Shown here: positions 51,261 to 62,686 of the stretch, piece by piece
Layout: every line of letters begins with the position of its first letter
Position numbering within the stretch: position 1 is the stretch's first letter
Assembly (NCBI GenBank): GCA_963921425.1
Contig: OY992836.1
Location: 18,369,614 to 18,433,613, forward strand
Direction: 5' to 3'
DNA: 64,000 bases
From: Dryas octopetala
Lineage: Eukaryota > Streptophyta > Magnoliopsida > Rosales > Rosaceae
The notes under the pieces: model-generated
What the model was told of the DNA's origin: nothing
Seen by the model: the letters and a program-made list of their open reading frames with translations, nothing else
The model's database searches: none
Program-made: the position numbers and the translations under genes

Positions 51261-53367
51261 GGAGTTTATAATAAAAATTATTCACAAGCAAATATCATAA
51301 GCAGTTACACCATTAGAGAATAAAAGTCTGCGAAGAGGACCAGTCTTTACATCGAATTCCAAGAATGAAAGTTTCAGTACAATGTTAGGCTAAGCATGTC
51401 ATTAATCATGCTGAAATGCAAGTGGCAAGGTACAGAAGGAAAATTTTTATACATTCAATAGCAACACAACAATGAAAACAAGAGTAGTTATACCTTCTTC
51501 ACTAAGTTGATCATCAACCACTTTTCCTATCTGTTTCAATAAGGGCGTGGTCAGAAGACAATACCAGCATATAATGGATGAAAAAGAATATAGTACCAAT
51601 TTTACCTTATTGAAATGTTCATATTGCCGATTACCCAGACCAAAAACACCATATCTTAGTTGTTGAAGCCAAGCACCCCGATCTTTTCCCTGAAATGAAA
51701 CAATAGCATCTCAATTTATTAAATATTAATGAAAATGCCACCATTGTGACTTTTAAGTGTTGATCAACTGAATGTTTACAATAAAGCTACCAACCTCAGT
51801 AAACCATTTGTAAAATCTTGCTGCATTATCAGTTGGCTCTCCATCTCCATAACTACAAAGTAAGGTCAAATATATTGAATGTGCTGTGCATTTAGAAAAA
51901 CCAGTAAGATTTTAAATATAACTTAGTTTTGGTATAGGTAAAATGTATATCTTACGTGGCCAACATAAAAAATGCCAAGGTCTCTTTCTTCAGTTTTTCT
52001 TCATATTTATCATCCTCCGCAGCATAATCATCCTAATTCAACCATAAACAATAAACTTATTGTATATTCCAGATTATGCAGTTTTCCCTTCAGCAATGCA
52101 ATAAAAAGCATGAGTTCCCATCCAACGTACCAGGTCAACAACCTTGACAGCAGCTTTCTCATATCTTGCCTTGATCTCTTCAGCCAAAGCCTATGCTCAC
52201 ATCAAAGCATGTCAGTTAGAATAAGAACTCTTCCCAAAAGAACACTTTAAGTTACTAAATATATTGTAAGTTCAGGAATCAGGATACATAAAAGAAATAC
52301 ATAACTTTTAGCTGTGTTCAACAGAAACTAAACATCATGATGGCATTCCTAGCTACAACCGGGAATGTGTTACCACTGGCCCAGAAAGACATGCTGACAC
52401 TGCAAATGACTTCTGTACTTCTGCCTACACTTTTAGCACAGTATTATTAACATATTACCACATTCGTGATTCAGTGGTATGATTTCCAAATGACAAGTCA
52501 GAAACCGCACCACTTACTTAGTACAATGAAGCTGTCATGAATTCATCAACTGACTATTAAATTTCATACTGGCCACTCAAACCATGAACACCTGAAGTGT
52601 AAAGCAGAAGTACTGTGTAGTCATAAACATTTCAACCAGTCATTTTCTCCTATGGGTTAAATCTCTAGAGGTCCAAGAGTCAACACATTCTCAACCATTC
52701 CATTTCCATTTCTTGACATTAAGTGCCAAACGTTTAGATTACCACGGCACTGGTTTAAACCATTTAGAGGAAGTGCCAATCTTGGCTCGAGGCAACAATC
52801 CGAATCAACTCTCCCTTGCAGGGTCATAACAAGCACTCAGACATATAGAATTCTATGCTGGTGTTAAATAAAATCCTTACCCAAATCTTTAATTTGACAC
52901 AAACCACTACTAAAAATCCAATCTTCCCCATCAACCTCCTAAACAAATCAAACTACTCAAATCCCAAAACCCAACAAAGCTCACCCATTTGATCACAAAC
53001 ACAAACAATTCAAAACGTAAGATTGAAATTCAACACAAACACAAACAGTAACATTTTCCAAATTGTTTACCTTAGCGAAGCCCTCAGCTGTACCCGTCTG
53101 AGTCCCATAGAAGATAGTGACCCGAGTCTTGCCCGAGGCAACCTCAAACTCGTCCTCTTCGTCCTTCATCACCGGCGGATTGGGCACCACCAGCTGCTTC
53201 ACCTCCCGGCTCCGATCCGTCGATCTCCTCCACACCAACACCAAAACCCCAATTACCAGTGCAATTGAAGTCGTCGCGATCACCACCACCGTGTCCGTTA
53301 CCGAACCACCGAACGAAACCCCCAGCGCCGACTCCAGCATGCGCACCAAATCCGAATTCGAACTCAT
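47108..53367 (-). CDS. CPR: NADPH-cytochrome P450 reductase, class I type
   Basis: This ER flavoprotein passes electrons from NADPH through FAD and FMN to cytochromes P450. Eighteen exons join in phase to 689 residues: 53367-53071, 52190-52131, 52032-51956, 51852-51795, 51689-51606, 51530-51494, 50100-50031, 49899-49711, 49581-49489, 49260-49035, 48940-48857, 48748-48597, 48509-48413, 48273-48124, 48039-47962, 47861-47739, 47653-47540 and 47188-47108. Seen in order are a membrane anchor ([14 protein letters not shown], about residues 26-47), the FMN sites [11 protein letters not shown] and [27 protein letters not shown], the FAD motif RYYSISSSP with GVCSFWM, the NADPH motifs [12 protein letters not shown] and [12 protein letters not shown], and a terminal Trp. 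The short Ser-poor N-terminus and length match Arabidopsis ATR1 rather than the longer ATR2 class. No key residue is missing. Confidence 0.95.
50717..51058. mobile_element. hAT-like MITE in a P450 reductase intron
   Basis: The left end AGGGGTGGGTGTGCGTCGGG and the right end in reverse complement AGGGGTGGGCGTGGGTTGG are inverted copies. Flanks tcaagaat (50709-50716) and tcaagata (51059-51066) fit a nearly intact 8-bp duplication. The interior has several direct copies of GGGTCGGTTGGTATTATCGG (about 50919-51000). It lies in the 1.4-kb intron between exons 6 and 7. Confidence 0.72.
51174..51255 (+). repeat. (TG)n(GA)n compound microsatellite
   Basis: A short TG run passes into a GA-rich run with GGGAGG interruptions, within the same reductase intron as the hAT-like MITE. 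Confidence 0.85.
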
Positions 53368-53555
53368 CGTGATCCCAGTAAAAAATTTGGAGCTCAAAAA
53401 CAACTTGCTCGCTCGCTCTCTCAGCTCCGTGAAGTGAATAGCTTGGTATGGAGCTATGGAGCTCTCTCTCGGGGGTTCGATTACTTCGATGGCAGCGAGC
53501 GAGGTTGGTGAACGAGATTGAGAGATAGAGAGATTGACTACAAATTTCGAGCCGG

Positions 53556-53563
53556 CTTTTATA
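53556..53563 (-). promoter_or_regulatory. TATA box candidate for P450 reductase
   Basis: On the minus strand TATAAAAG lies about 190 bases before the reductase start codon, leaving room for a leader of about 160 bases that includes CT-rich sequence. Confidence 0.5.
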
Positions 53564-53599
53564 TTTTTAACATTTTTATATGAAGTAAAATAAAAAATA

Positions 53600-55228
53600 A
53601 AAAATAACAAAAGAGGCTTTTCGTGAACCTCCAATTATTTTGTCGCAAAATTTGGGGGCGTTCTTTTGTGTGTCCTTTTACCGCGATCCAACTATCCGCG
53701 TTGACAAAACCGGAAAGCTCTTGAAAAGTTCCTCCATCGTGTACTTCTTAGTCATTTTGGTCTATGTAAAAAAAAATTATTTGATATATCTGATACATTA
53801 TTATGTGCTATGTGGTATAATTAATTTAATGTGTAAGAATATTATTGGACGGTATATTTATATTAATAAACTATAATATTAATAATATTTACTCATATTA
53901 TAACACGTTAGATACGTAGCAGTGTATCGGATACACAAAATAATTTCTCTTTTATAAGGACCGGTTTGAAATTGTTATTAGACACTTAAAAGTTGTTGTA
54001 AATGACAATTTTAAGTCATTCACAACTGTTTTGGTGTTTGGTAACAAAACAAAAAATTGTAGTAACTCACTATTCTACGTGACTCAGTACAATTTTGAAA
54101 TAATTGTTGTACATGAAAGTTAGGGGCCCAATTAATTAAAATTTTAAGTTATCCAATATATCCTCAATTTTTATACAAAATGACAAAGGATTATTCTCAA
54201 TTTTTATATCATGTCTATTTTAGTAATTATATACAGTCACAACAGTTTTATATTAAATTTACCAAACACTTTGATAATTTTTTTAAAATTTTTTTTCTTT
54301 TTTTTTTTTGAAACTATTCAGACCCAATTTTTTTATCAATAGTCCTAACATACTCTTTACACATATTTTCATTTAAAAAAATATTAAAACTTATTAGTAT
54401 ACCCGATATAATTTTTTAAATTATCCTTACTAAAACTCAACGTACCACTCATTAATTCTATTATTATACCCAACAAACACACCAAACTTCAACATCATCA
54501 CACCACCTCTCAACCCAAACAACATCACCACCGGAATCAGCCCCTAGCCCATCATCCCCACTTGCCACCATTATCACCCAAATAAGGCGATTTTGAATTC
54601 TACGTTTTCTAATTCTTTTTTTTTTTCATGATTTAAATATTAGATTCAGGGCTCTGTTTTAACTGGAGAAGCCAAAATCATGTACACGACCATAAGGCTG
54701 AGTATTGAAAGCAAAACCCAAACTGAAAAGCTTTGGAAGATGGGGTGAGACTAGATATTTGGAAGATGAAATACGGAAGTAATGAAACAATGGAGCCCAA
54801 CAAGTGGACAATAAAAGCTTTCTTTGCTGCATAAAGCCATTTCCATGATCTGAGAGTGATGCAAGTTTTCATCAGCAGCAGTGGCTGGAGGAGCATATTA
54901 ATATTTGTCAATTTTTAGATTATAATCAAAGTTACTGGCATCAACATAGAGAGAAACTGCCACCATTGGGAGTGGTGTAACTAGAAGTGCAAAAGTGATC
55001 ATATAGACTCCCACTTACACCGATTTACTGGGAAACGTTAATAGGTATATGAAAGAAGGTTGTTTACTGAACGTATGACTCCTTCAATTAATCTGCCTAC
55101 AGAAATAAGAAAACCTCAATCCAGATAGGAAAACTTGAAGACAGGATAAGTCGGAATTGCAGCCTTGAGTATGAAAAATTTAATTTAAATGATGAAATCA
55201 TGTATCTACGTGTAAAAAGTATTTATAA
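53600..55228. other. Gene-free spacer
   Basis: AT-rich DNA upstream of P450 reductase. A stretch of CA-rich words lies at 54480-54560 (aacatcatcacaccacc). No gene or complete element is recognised. Confidence 0.45.
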
Positions 55229-55238
55229 TTTCAAAATA

Positions 55239-55610
55239 GAGTTATTTACATTTATACCACTTGAAATTTATCGTCTTTTTACATATAGTCTCTAAAATTT
55301 TAAAAATTATATATACACCCTCTGAGGTTTCAAAACTGTTGCATATGACCTCCTGTAAGAGAAAATAATAAATAAATAAAGAAGAATATATTTGTATTGA
55401 GGTTAGACCTTACACTTTGAGTAATCTTATTAGGTCATTTTACCCCCTTAACATACATTTTTGCATACATTTTCATCATTTTTTATCTCACTGTAGAGGG
55501 TTATGTGCAACAGTTTTGAAACCTCAGGGGGTGTATGTATAATTTTTGAAATCTCATGAGATGTATGTGAAAAGATGATAAACCTCAGGAGATATAAATA
55601 TAAATAACTA
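55239..55610. mobile_element. Mutator-like hairpin MITE
   Basis: The left arm GAGTTATTTACATTTATACC and the right arm in reverse complement TAGTTATTTATATTTATATC pair, and the pairing continues through CTGAGGTTTCAAAACTGTTGCA on both sides. Flanks are TTCAAAATA and TTCAAAAAT, a 9-bp duplication with one shift. The loop codes for nothing. Confidence 0.75.
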
Positions 55611-55619
55611 TTCAAAAAT

Positions 55620-56409
55620 ATTAAAAATGAACCTTAGGTTTGAGCCCAAAAGAATAAGCTGAAGAGTGAATTGGGTCTTCGGAACAAGGGCTGGGTAACA
55701 AGGCTAAAAAATATTGGATCATGAGAATTTAAACTTCAAGATAGTCCATAATGTCTGTATTATACTATTATGGACTGGGAATTTATGCCTTCATTTATTT
55801 ATTTATTGATTTTTTTTTTTTTGGGTGTGAGACTTAAATTATAGTCAATTTATCCATGCTCAGTACTCTTATTCGTTTAATTTGTGGTCAATTTATTTGG
55901 TGGGCTTTAGATACAGAGAAATTTGTTTTGAGTGCTGAAAACATTTAGAAGTAAAGTTGGGCCACTAAAAGCTTAGCCCCCAAAGCACGGGGTTGGAGCC
56001 CATTAAATTGTGACTCAGATTCATGAATGGTATACTTTTTTATTTTAGTGGCATGTGAGCGACATAAATGGGTGGCAAGGTAGGTTTTCAAACTCTTATG
56101 CGGTTATGCATATATTTTAGGCCATGCTGAGAAAGTTAATGGGGATGGGGGAGACCGGGAGAGCATCAATATGACAAGAAAAGAAGAAGAAGAAAACTAA
56201 TCGAGACAAACGAAAGTCGGCATCAACGTACCTAACTACATATTAAAATGGAAAAAAAAACAAAGAAGAAAAGGGAACTATATATATATGCAAGCGAAAA
56301 CCTAGCTAAGTTTGGCGGTCTTGAATTTTTTCCTTCGATATTAGAAGAATCGCATTTTTAAACCACGTTAATGAACTACATTATATGATTGATGGAGTTC
56401 ATTTGTTAA
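55620..56409. other. Spacer between hairpin elements
   Basis: AT-rich sequence with no supported gene. It lies between two Mutator-like elements and may hold older relics. Confidence 0.4.
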
Positions 56410-56418
56410 ATAAATTAT

Positions 56419-56913
56419 GGCTTTTTTACTCAAATAACACCTGAACTATAGAGGGTGTGCTCAAATACCACCCAAACTTTTTTTTTTTGTTAATTTACTA
56501 CCTGAACGTTCACATATTGGCCAATCTACCACCTACCGTCACTTTAGTTAAATTTTCTGTTTATTTCAAGGGTATTTTCGTCAATTTATATGATAAAAAC
56601 ATTTTAAATATTAAAAAAAATCTAAGTAAACCCCCTAAAAAAAGGGTATTTCCATTTTCTATTTTTTACTTTTAAAGTTTTTTTATAATTATATTTTTAA
56701 AAAAGTTTTTAAAATAATATTATTTTTTTTATTGTATTCAAGGACAAAATGGGAAGTTTAGGAAATTTTTTGATGATTTAACAGAAAAATGGATGTTAGG
56801 TGGTAAATTAGCACATATTGATAATTTCATGTGGTAAATTGACAAAAAAAAAAAGTTTGGGTGATATGAGAGCACACCCCCTGTAGTTCAGATGGTATTT
56901 GGGTAAAAAAGCC
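56419..56913. mobile_element. Mutator-like hairpin MITE with 9-bp target duplication
   Basis: The left end GGCTTTTTTACTCAAATAAC and the right end in reverse complement GGCTTTTTTACCCAAATACC pair over at least 90 bases, including GGGTGTGCTC and CACCCAAACTTTTTT. Flanking ATAAATTAT copies lie at 56410-56418 and 56914-56922. Non-coding. Confidence 0.9.
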
Positions 56914-57009
56914 ATAAATTATTATGATCCATCCCAAGGGTTTAAATTTCGAAGTTTTCGGCGAAATTTCGCCGAAAATTTCGTTTTTTAGGGGTTCTGA
57001 AATTTTAAC

Positions 57010-57209
57010 NNNNNNNNNNNNNNNNNNNNNNNNNNNNNNNNNNNNNNNNNNNNNNNNNNNNNNNNNNNNNNNNNNNNNNNNNNNNNNNNNNNNNNNNNNN
57101 NNNNNNNNNNNNNNNNNNNNNNNNNNNNNNNNNNNNNNNNNNNNNNNNNNNNNNNNNNNNNNNNNNNNNNNNNNNNNNNNNNNNNNNNNNNNNNNNNNNN
57201 NNNNNNNNN
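57010..57209. other. Assembly gap (200 N)
   Basis: Exactly 200 N, likely a scaffold placeholder rather than a measured length. The right edge is a (AG)n repeat, the probable cause of the break. Confidence 0.99.
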
Positions 57210-57257
<48 letters not shown>

Positions 57258-57475
57258 AGAAAAACAGTGGAGACTCGGGGGGAATTGGGGAAAGAAAGAA
57301 AAGGGAAGGAAGGAAAGAAAAGGGAGAAAAAAAAAAAGAAAGGAAAAAAAAAAGAAAAAAAGAAAGGAAAAAAAGAAAAAAAGAAAAGAAAAAAAGAAAA
57401 GAAAAAAAGAAAGGAAAAAAAGAAAAAAAGAAAAGAAAAAAAGAAAAAGAAGAAGAAAAAAAGAGAAAAAAAAAA
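57210..57475 (+). repeat. (AG)n then long pure purine tract
   Basis: (AG)n occupies 57210-57253. After a short mixed segment, about 188 bases (57288-57475) contain only A and G on the plus strand, built from aaaag and aaaaaaag words. Frames through it encode Lys/Arg/Glu runs only and are not genes. Confidence 0.9.
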
Positions 57476-57483
57476 TTAAAAGG

Positions 57484-57860
57484 TTTAGGGTAGATTGGAG
57501 TTTGGGGCCTTTGGTCAATTGTAAAGAAAATAAAATAGTTTGGGTTTTTATTTGGCTTTTTTGGAGTTTTATGTAGTTGTTTTTAAACCCTAAATTTGTA
57601 AACTCTAATATATTTTAATATAAAAAATAATTTAAAATACTCTAAAGAACTTAAACCCTAATATCATATACCATATCCTAGTTTGAGGTTTTTGGGCAAT
57701 TGAAAAAAAAAATGATTTGAGATTTCGTTTGGCCGTGTTGGAGTTTCGTTTAATTGTTTTTAAACCCTAAACCAATAAACTCTAATACCTTTTTATATAA
57801 AAAATAATTAAAAATATCCTAAAGGACCTAAACCCTAATATTCTATACGATATCTTAAAT
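57484..57860 (+). repeat. Diverged tandem repeat of about 190 bp
   Basis: Two units, about 57484-57678 and 57679-57860, share the words ttggagttt, gttgtttttaaaccctaaa, aaactctaata, tataaaaaataat and aaaccctaat in the same order. They lie inside the TIR element. The AAACCCTAA words resemble plant telomere repeats but are spaced, not tandem. Confidence 0.7.
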
Positions 57861-58230
57861 AATATAGAGTATAGATTATAAAGTATATAGAATTTAGTGT
57901 ATATATTATAGAGTATAAATAATATATCAATTTTATTTATTCATTATACTAATTTTATTTCATAGTATTTGCCTCCAGCGCGCATTATATTCATCACATA
58001 TCACATGAAACCTACCATATAATTTGATTTTTTTCAATGTTTTTTATCAATGTAGTAGATAATATGTTAAATAAACATATTGTGAAGTTTCATTCAAAAT
58101 TTCCGTATTTTGATAATAATTTCCATCGTTTCCGTCGAATTTTTGTCGAAATTTAAAAATCTTCGAAATTTCCGTCGAAATTTCCATCGAAATTTCCTCG
58201 AAACCCGAAATTTTATTCCTTGATCCATCC

Positions 58231-58756
58231 TAATAGGTCCACCAACCAAAATACATGTCATATAATGTGGGATCCACTACTTTTGGGAGAGGCTTGAATT
58301 TTCGTTTTTGGAAGATGTCAAATTTTTGTGCTTGTAAATAGGTATAAAAAAAGTTATAAAAAATGTCTTTGAGGGCATACCTTAAAAAAAAATAAAAAAT
58401 TAAACCCTAGGACCCTTTTCAATAATAAATGTACAACGTGGCAAACCTTTGTCATTGTTGCATATGATTTTGGTTACAAATCACTGTCCAATGCAATGAA
58501 CATATGAACATGTACGTGTGTAGAGGTTGCAAAACATATGGGTTGGCGACCAAAAGTATCATCAACATCTATCAATTAATCTCCTAGACTCCTACACAGA
58601 GAAAAAAATTAATGAAAGTATTAATTGTTTACCAGAAAAAAGAAGAAAAAAAAATGATTAGATAGGCAGCCATAACTAAACCTAAAATTGATTTAATAGG
58701 ACGTGGCAAAACTTCTTGCATATTTTCTAATTAATTACGTGTGTGTATATATATAC
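58231..58756. other. Spacer between elements
   Basis: AT-rich, no gene or RNA supported. Confidence 0.4.
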
Positions 58757-59917
58757 AAGGACAGACGCACGTTAGGAGGTAGGGGGTCGGGCGACCCCCC
58801 AACGCCGAATCTCCTAGCCGTGAACCTCCTTTCCTAACCGCCGGTGACCCCCCAAACCTCTAGACGGCGACCCCTCGACCTCTAGCCGGTGACCCCTCGC
58901 TACCCAGTCGCCCATCACCTGCTTGATGAAAAGCCTCAATGGCTGCTGGACTTTCTCTCTAGCTCTTTCCTCTTATCTTCTCTTCCTCTTTCGGTTTCTC
59001 TCTCTTTCTTCTCCTTTATTTTCTTTCTCCCGGGTAATATGGGATTTGCCACACACCACCGCCTAGCACACACACACACTGACACACACCACTGAACACA
59101 CATACACACACCTCACTCTCAGCCATTCACAAGCTAGGAAAGCTCACACACGTAATCACAACCTTTTTTCTGTTTTTTTTTTCAATACATATATGTATAT
59201 ATAACATAATTATATATATATATATATACAGGAGTGCTCTAAAGCTAACCAGTTAGCAAGTTAATACGAAGCTAACCATGCTTTTGGGCCCACAACATAA
59301 CTAATCTCATAATCCGAACCATCAATTATTTAGGCCCTACTTCAAAGATCATCATTGCAAAAAATCAACTAAATCAAAAATCATGTAGTCATCTAACTGA
59401 GATCAAATAAATAGACAATCAATATTTTCAATAAAAGCATAAAAATAGTTGTTATTATAATCAAATGGCTAAATGACTTCAGATTTTGGAGATCTTTTAC
59501 AGAAATGATCTTTGAAGTAGGGCTTAAAAAATAAACGGTTTGGATTTTGAGATTATATTGTGAAGTGGGCTTAACATGGTGGTTAGTTTTATATTAACTT
59601 ACTAAGCAGTTAGTTTTAGAGCATTCTTGTATATATATATACTACAACATAATTAAAATGTAATTAAAGTTAATACTAATAAACACAAATATAAATATAA
59701 ATAAAGAATAATTTAAGTAATTAAACATAAATAAATATAAAGACAAGTAATCATTTTAATAAACACAATTTTTAAAAAATTTAAAAATTAGGTTATTACA
59801 TATTTACATGTAGCTTGTAATATTGTTTATCATTTCATTTTTTATTGTTATTGTCGTCCAATTTTTTTTTCTTTACACTATGACCCCCGGGTTGGAGATT
59901 CTGGATCCGTCACTGTA
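58757..59917. mobile_element. TIR element, probable, with a nested MITE
   Basis: The left edge reads acaaggacagacgcacg and the right edge in reverse complement acagtgacggatccaga; GACCCCC/GGGGGTC words lie close to both ends. Such termini are frequent in plant TIR elements. The flanks are AT repeats, so a target duplication cannot be read. A hairpin MITE sits inside at 59229-59639. No transposase frame is seen. Confidence 0.45.
59229..59639. mobile_element. Hairpin MITE nested in a larger element
   Basis: The left arm CAGGAGTGCTCTAAAGCTAA and the right arm in reverse complement CAAGAATGCTCTAAAACTAA pair, and pairing continues (AACTGCTTAGTAAGTTAATA, AAGCCCACTTCACAATATAA on the right). Flanks are AT repeats, so the duplication is not informative. 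The form matches Mutator-like hairpins seen nearby. Confidence 0.75.
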
Positions 59918-60440
59918 TATATATATATATATATACATATATATTACTTTTCAGTGCATTGAACATATATAATACCTATAAATATTAATTGTAATCAATT
60001 CACATTCATGAATGGCCCTGACGCATATTTACAAAACTCGTTAACACAACATAAAATTACACAAAAAATTAGATATTTGAATTAAGACTTAACGTGTTAC
60101 GTTGAAATTGTATAAACTCATTAATCACCTATAGTTTTCGTGTGTCTATTAAAGGTTGAGATAGTCTACTTTCTAATAGGTTGTTTTCTTTTTTCGGACG
60201 TATACTTTCTAATAGGCCATAATGTGGCTATTGGTGCACCAATTCAAACGTACAACGTGTATGCATGTGGTCATAATGGCGATCAACATTTATAATAGCA
60301 GTGGTGGTGATGGTAATTGATAGCATCAAGTACATAGTGATGGTGATATAGGGCGTGATCACAATGATGATGGTGACAAGAACGAAGGCAACTATGGTCA
60401 GAGCTTGCTCGGAGTGGCCAAGAGATCGTTGAATCTTGTA

Positions 60441-60990
60441 AAGAGGAAATTACAAATTTAGTCTACATATTTTATATTTAATTTAATTTTGGTTCATAAT
60501 CTTTTTTAAGTTTTGTTTTACTTTATTAATTGTTCTACTTATTCAATAAAGGTCCAGATTTGTTTTCTCAAATATGGCATCTCTTTTACCCTATTAAATT
60601 TCACTCAAATTCAGCAAACATATACTTGTTTTAAAGCTGTGCATCTCCATTTTACAACCATATAAAGATCATTCAAATTGGAGTTCTAAAACTCAAGATA
60701 ATTGACCCCAAATAGGGTACCTGAAACTGCTAATTTTTCAAACTTCACCCAATCTCAATTCTCTTATATTATAATACTCTAAATTGGTTCCTATGACTAA
60801 GAAATAATGAAATATAACTTATACTTTAATTATAATTAAAGAAAATACAACCCAAAAGATTTAAAGTCATAAATCTAGACCTTTATTAAACAAATGAAAC
60901 AATTAGTAGATCAAAACAAAACTTAAAAAATATTATAAACCAAATTAAACTAGGTATAAAATAAGTGTACCAAATCTGTAATTTTCTCTT
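60441..60990. mobile_element. Hairpin element of about 550 bp
   Basis: The left arm aagaggaaattacaaattta and the right arm in reverse complement aagagaaaattacagatttg pair, and the match extends over more than 110 bases (ttaagttttgtttt, aattgtt, aataaaggtc-agattt). Non-coding. No exact target duplication was found. Confidence 0.7.
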
Positions 60991-61648
60991 GTTGTAAATG
61001 TAATGACATAAACACAACCATTAAAAAAACTTGTAATTAACCCTCAGGGAGGGAAGAATGCATTCTCAGTTTATTTATAAATTGATAGAATTAGGATTGG
61101 TTTGCTTAACTTCAAGACACCTCCTACCATACAAACACTTAGGCCACATATATTCACCATTTAATGGTGAAAAGTTAATACACTTTATTTTATTAAAAAT
61201 AGATGTACCCTTAAAAAGATTTAATTAATTGTCAAAATACTATAACCTAACTTTAAATACCAAATCTACATCATCAAATCACAAATCACAAATCACAAAT
61301 CATTCATGTATGTGAGAATATGTGTCAAGGAAATGAAGATTTGCTACTCATTATCATATCATCGAGGAATACTATTTGTACCATTTTATATACTACAAAG
61401 ATAAGATTTTATAAATAAATCAATCACAGTTGAGTATTTCAATTTTACTTTTATTAGAGAGATGATATATTGAATGACAAGACAATTCAAGTAGTTTTAT
61501 TCTTTTTTTTCTTTCAATTATCAATATCCTAACTCATTTCATTTCTTCATCACTTGCTAATCCCAAGTCCTTTCAAATGGTTTTATTCTTATAACCAAAC
61601 AATTAACATTTCGTTTTCAATTTTTTTCTTTTGTTTTTTCTGATTTAA
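60991..61648. other. Spacer and 3' UTR of the CER2-like gene
   Basis: AT-rich, with a small triplicated aaatcac word near 61275-61300. No gene is supported apart from the 3' UTR of the next gene. Confidence 0.45.
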
Positions 61649-62536
61649 TCAAGCAATACACCAATCCCTTTGGAGCTCACATTTCAGTAGTGCAAGTTGA
61701 TCTTCAGGCAGAACCACAGACACCAATCTACCACCACCTTTCTCTTCCCCACATTTTGGCCCTGGAAGTACCAAAACAACCCCTTCATCACCAACCCCAT
61801 TAATGGTGTAATTTGCATAAACTGGCTTCTGCCCCTTCAACTCAAGCCCATAAATCTCTGCCTCTTCCAAATTCACAAATGTCAATTTTGCCCCATATGC
61901 TATAAAGTCTGATACTGCCTCCCCACTACTACTCTCCTTCTCCATCGTCTCTCTAATCACACCATTCTCCTCTGCCCTTTTGGTCAATATCACCTCCACC
62001 AACTCTGACACCTCAGCTTCTGCAACCAAGAAATCTGCTTCAACCACACTCAACACCATCCCATTTGTGGGAATCTCACACTCTCTTTTGTGGGAATTGT
62101 TTGTGCAAACTGTCACCATTTTTATCTGCTCTGAGTTTTCCTTGATCTTGGACAGGGATTTCCATATCACTGCTGCGAGTATTTCAAAAGGTGAGACCGT
62201 GGCTGTTTGGTTGGAGAGAAAATGGGCTATTTTCTCGGCAGTTACATGGAAAGTGTGTGTCTTCATCTTGCAGTCGTTGGGAGTCAGCCAGTAATCGCCA
62301 ACTGGGTCGACCCTTTTCAGGGAAAAGGGTGTTTTGGGAATTGAGAGTACTGGGATTTGTTCTTCATTGGATTTCTTCCCTTCAGGGTCTGGCACGTGCA
62401 GGGACTTCAGTGGCACGTGACCTGCCATGACCTTCCCCCACATGTTGATGAAGCTTGAGGCAGAAAATGCATCTCCGAGGACGTTTGCCCAGCTCAGACC
62501 CACTGACATTCCTCCACATTTGAACCATGTAAACTG
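61649..62536 (-). CDS. CER2/CER26-like BAHD protein, last exon only
   Basis: The minus-strand frame from an acceptor near 62533-62536 (gtttaag or gtttaagcag) to TGA at 61649 encodes about 295 residues. It opens FTWFKCGGMSVGLSWANVLGD, the middle of a BAHD acyltransferase-like fold, and continues with GDYWLTPNDCKMKTHTFHVT, SPFEILAAVIWKSLSKI and DFIAYGAKLTFVNLEEAEIY...KPVYANYTINGVGDEGVVLVLPGP. This matches the ECERIFERUM 2/26 clade, which helps ER fatty-acid elongases make very long chains for wax. The usual HXXXD motif reads NVLGD here. The DFGWG motif is replaced by DFIAYG, as in this clade. Codons read upstream of the acceptor are intron. The first exon (about 150 residues) was not found in the remaining 1.4 kb, so it lies beyond the window or is lost. 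Confidence 0.85.
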   Translation of the reverse strand, partial: QFTWFKCGGMSVGLSWANVLGDAFSASSFINMWGKVMAGHVPLKSLHVPDPEGKKSNEEQIPVLSIPKTPFSLKRVDPVGDYWLTPNDCKMKTHTFHVTAEKIAHFLSNQTATVSPFEILAAVIWKSLSKIKENSEQIKMVTVCTNNSHKRECEIPTNGMVLSVVEADFLVAEAEVSELVEVILTKRAEENGVIRETMEKESSSGEAVSDFIAYGAKLTFVNLEEAEIYGLELKGQKPVYANYTINGVGDEGVVLVLPGPKCGEEKGGGRLVSVVLPEDQLALLKCELQRDWCIA

Positions 62537-62686
62537 CTTAAACATCCGCATGAAATTAACAAAGACCAATTAATGCTATTTTGTTAAAGGGTAAAAAGGG
62601 AAAAGAATAATGTAATAAGTAATATAAGAAAATTTGTTTCGTACTTGTAAGTTGTAACTCCAATAATTAACGACATTTTGTCTAAC

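Larger units (their letters stand above)
56935..58221. mobile_element. TIR element with 9-bp target duplication and an assembly gap
   Basis: The left end AAGGGTTTAAATTTCGAAG and the right end in reverse complement AAGGAATAAAATTTCGGG share AAGG, AAA and TTTCG blocks, with many further GAAATTTCG words at both ends. Perfect GATCCATCC copies flank it (56926-56934, 58222-58230). This fits a Mutator-like element of about 1.29 kb. It includes the 200-base N gap, a purine tract and a diverged tandem repeat, so its true length is unknown. Confidence 0.8.

Noticed and set aside
53117-53437. 106-codon plus-strand frame
   Set aside because: Antisense to exon 1 of P450 reductase, with biased composition.
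56924-57518. Long frames on both strands through the N gap and purine tract
   Set aside because: They are artefacts of N and of a low-complexity A/G repeat that lacks stop codons.
57580-57835. Possible interstitial telomere repeat (AAACCCTAA words)
   Set aside because: The words are spaced by tens to about 180 bases as part of a larger repeat and never occur in tandem.
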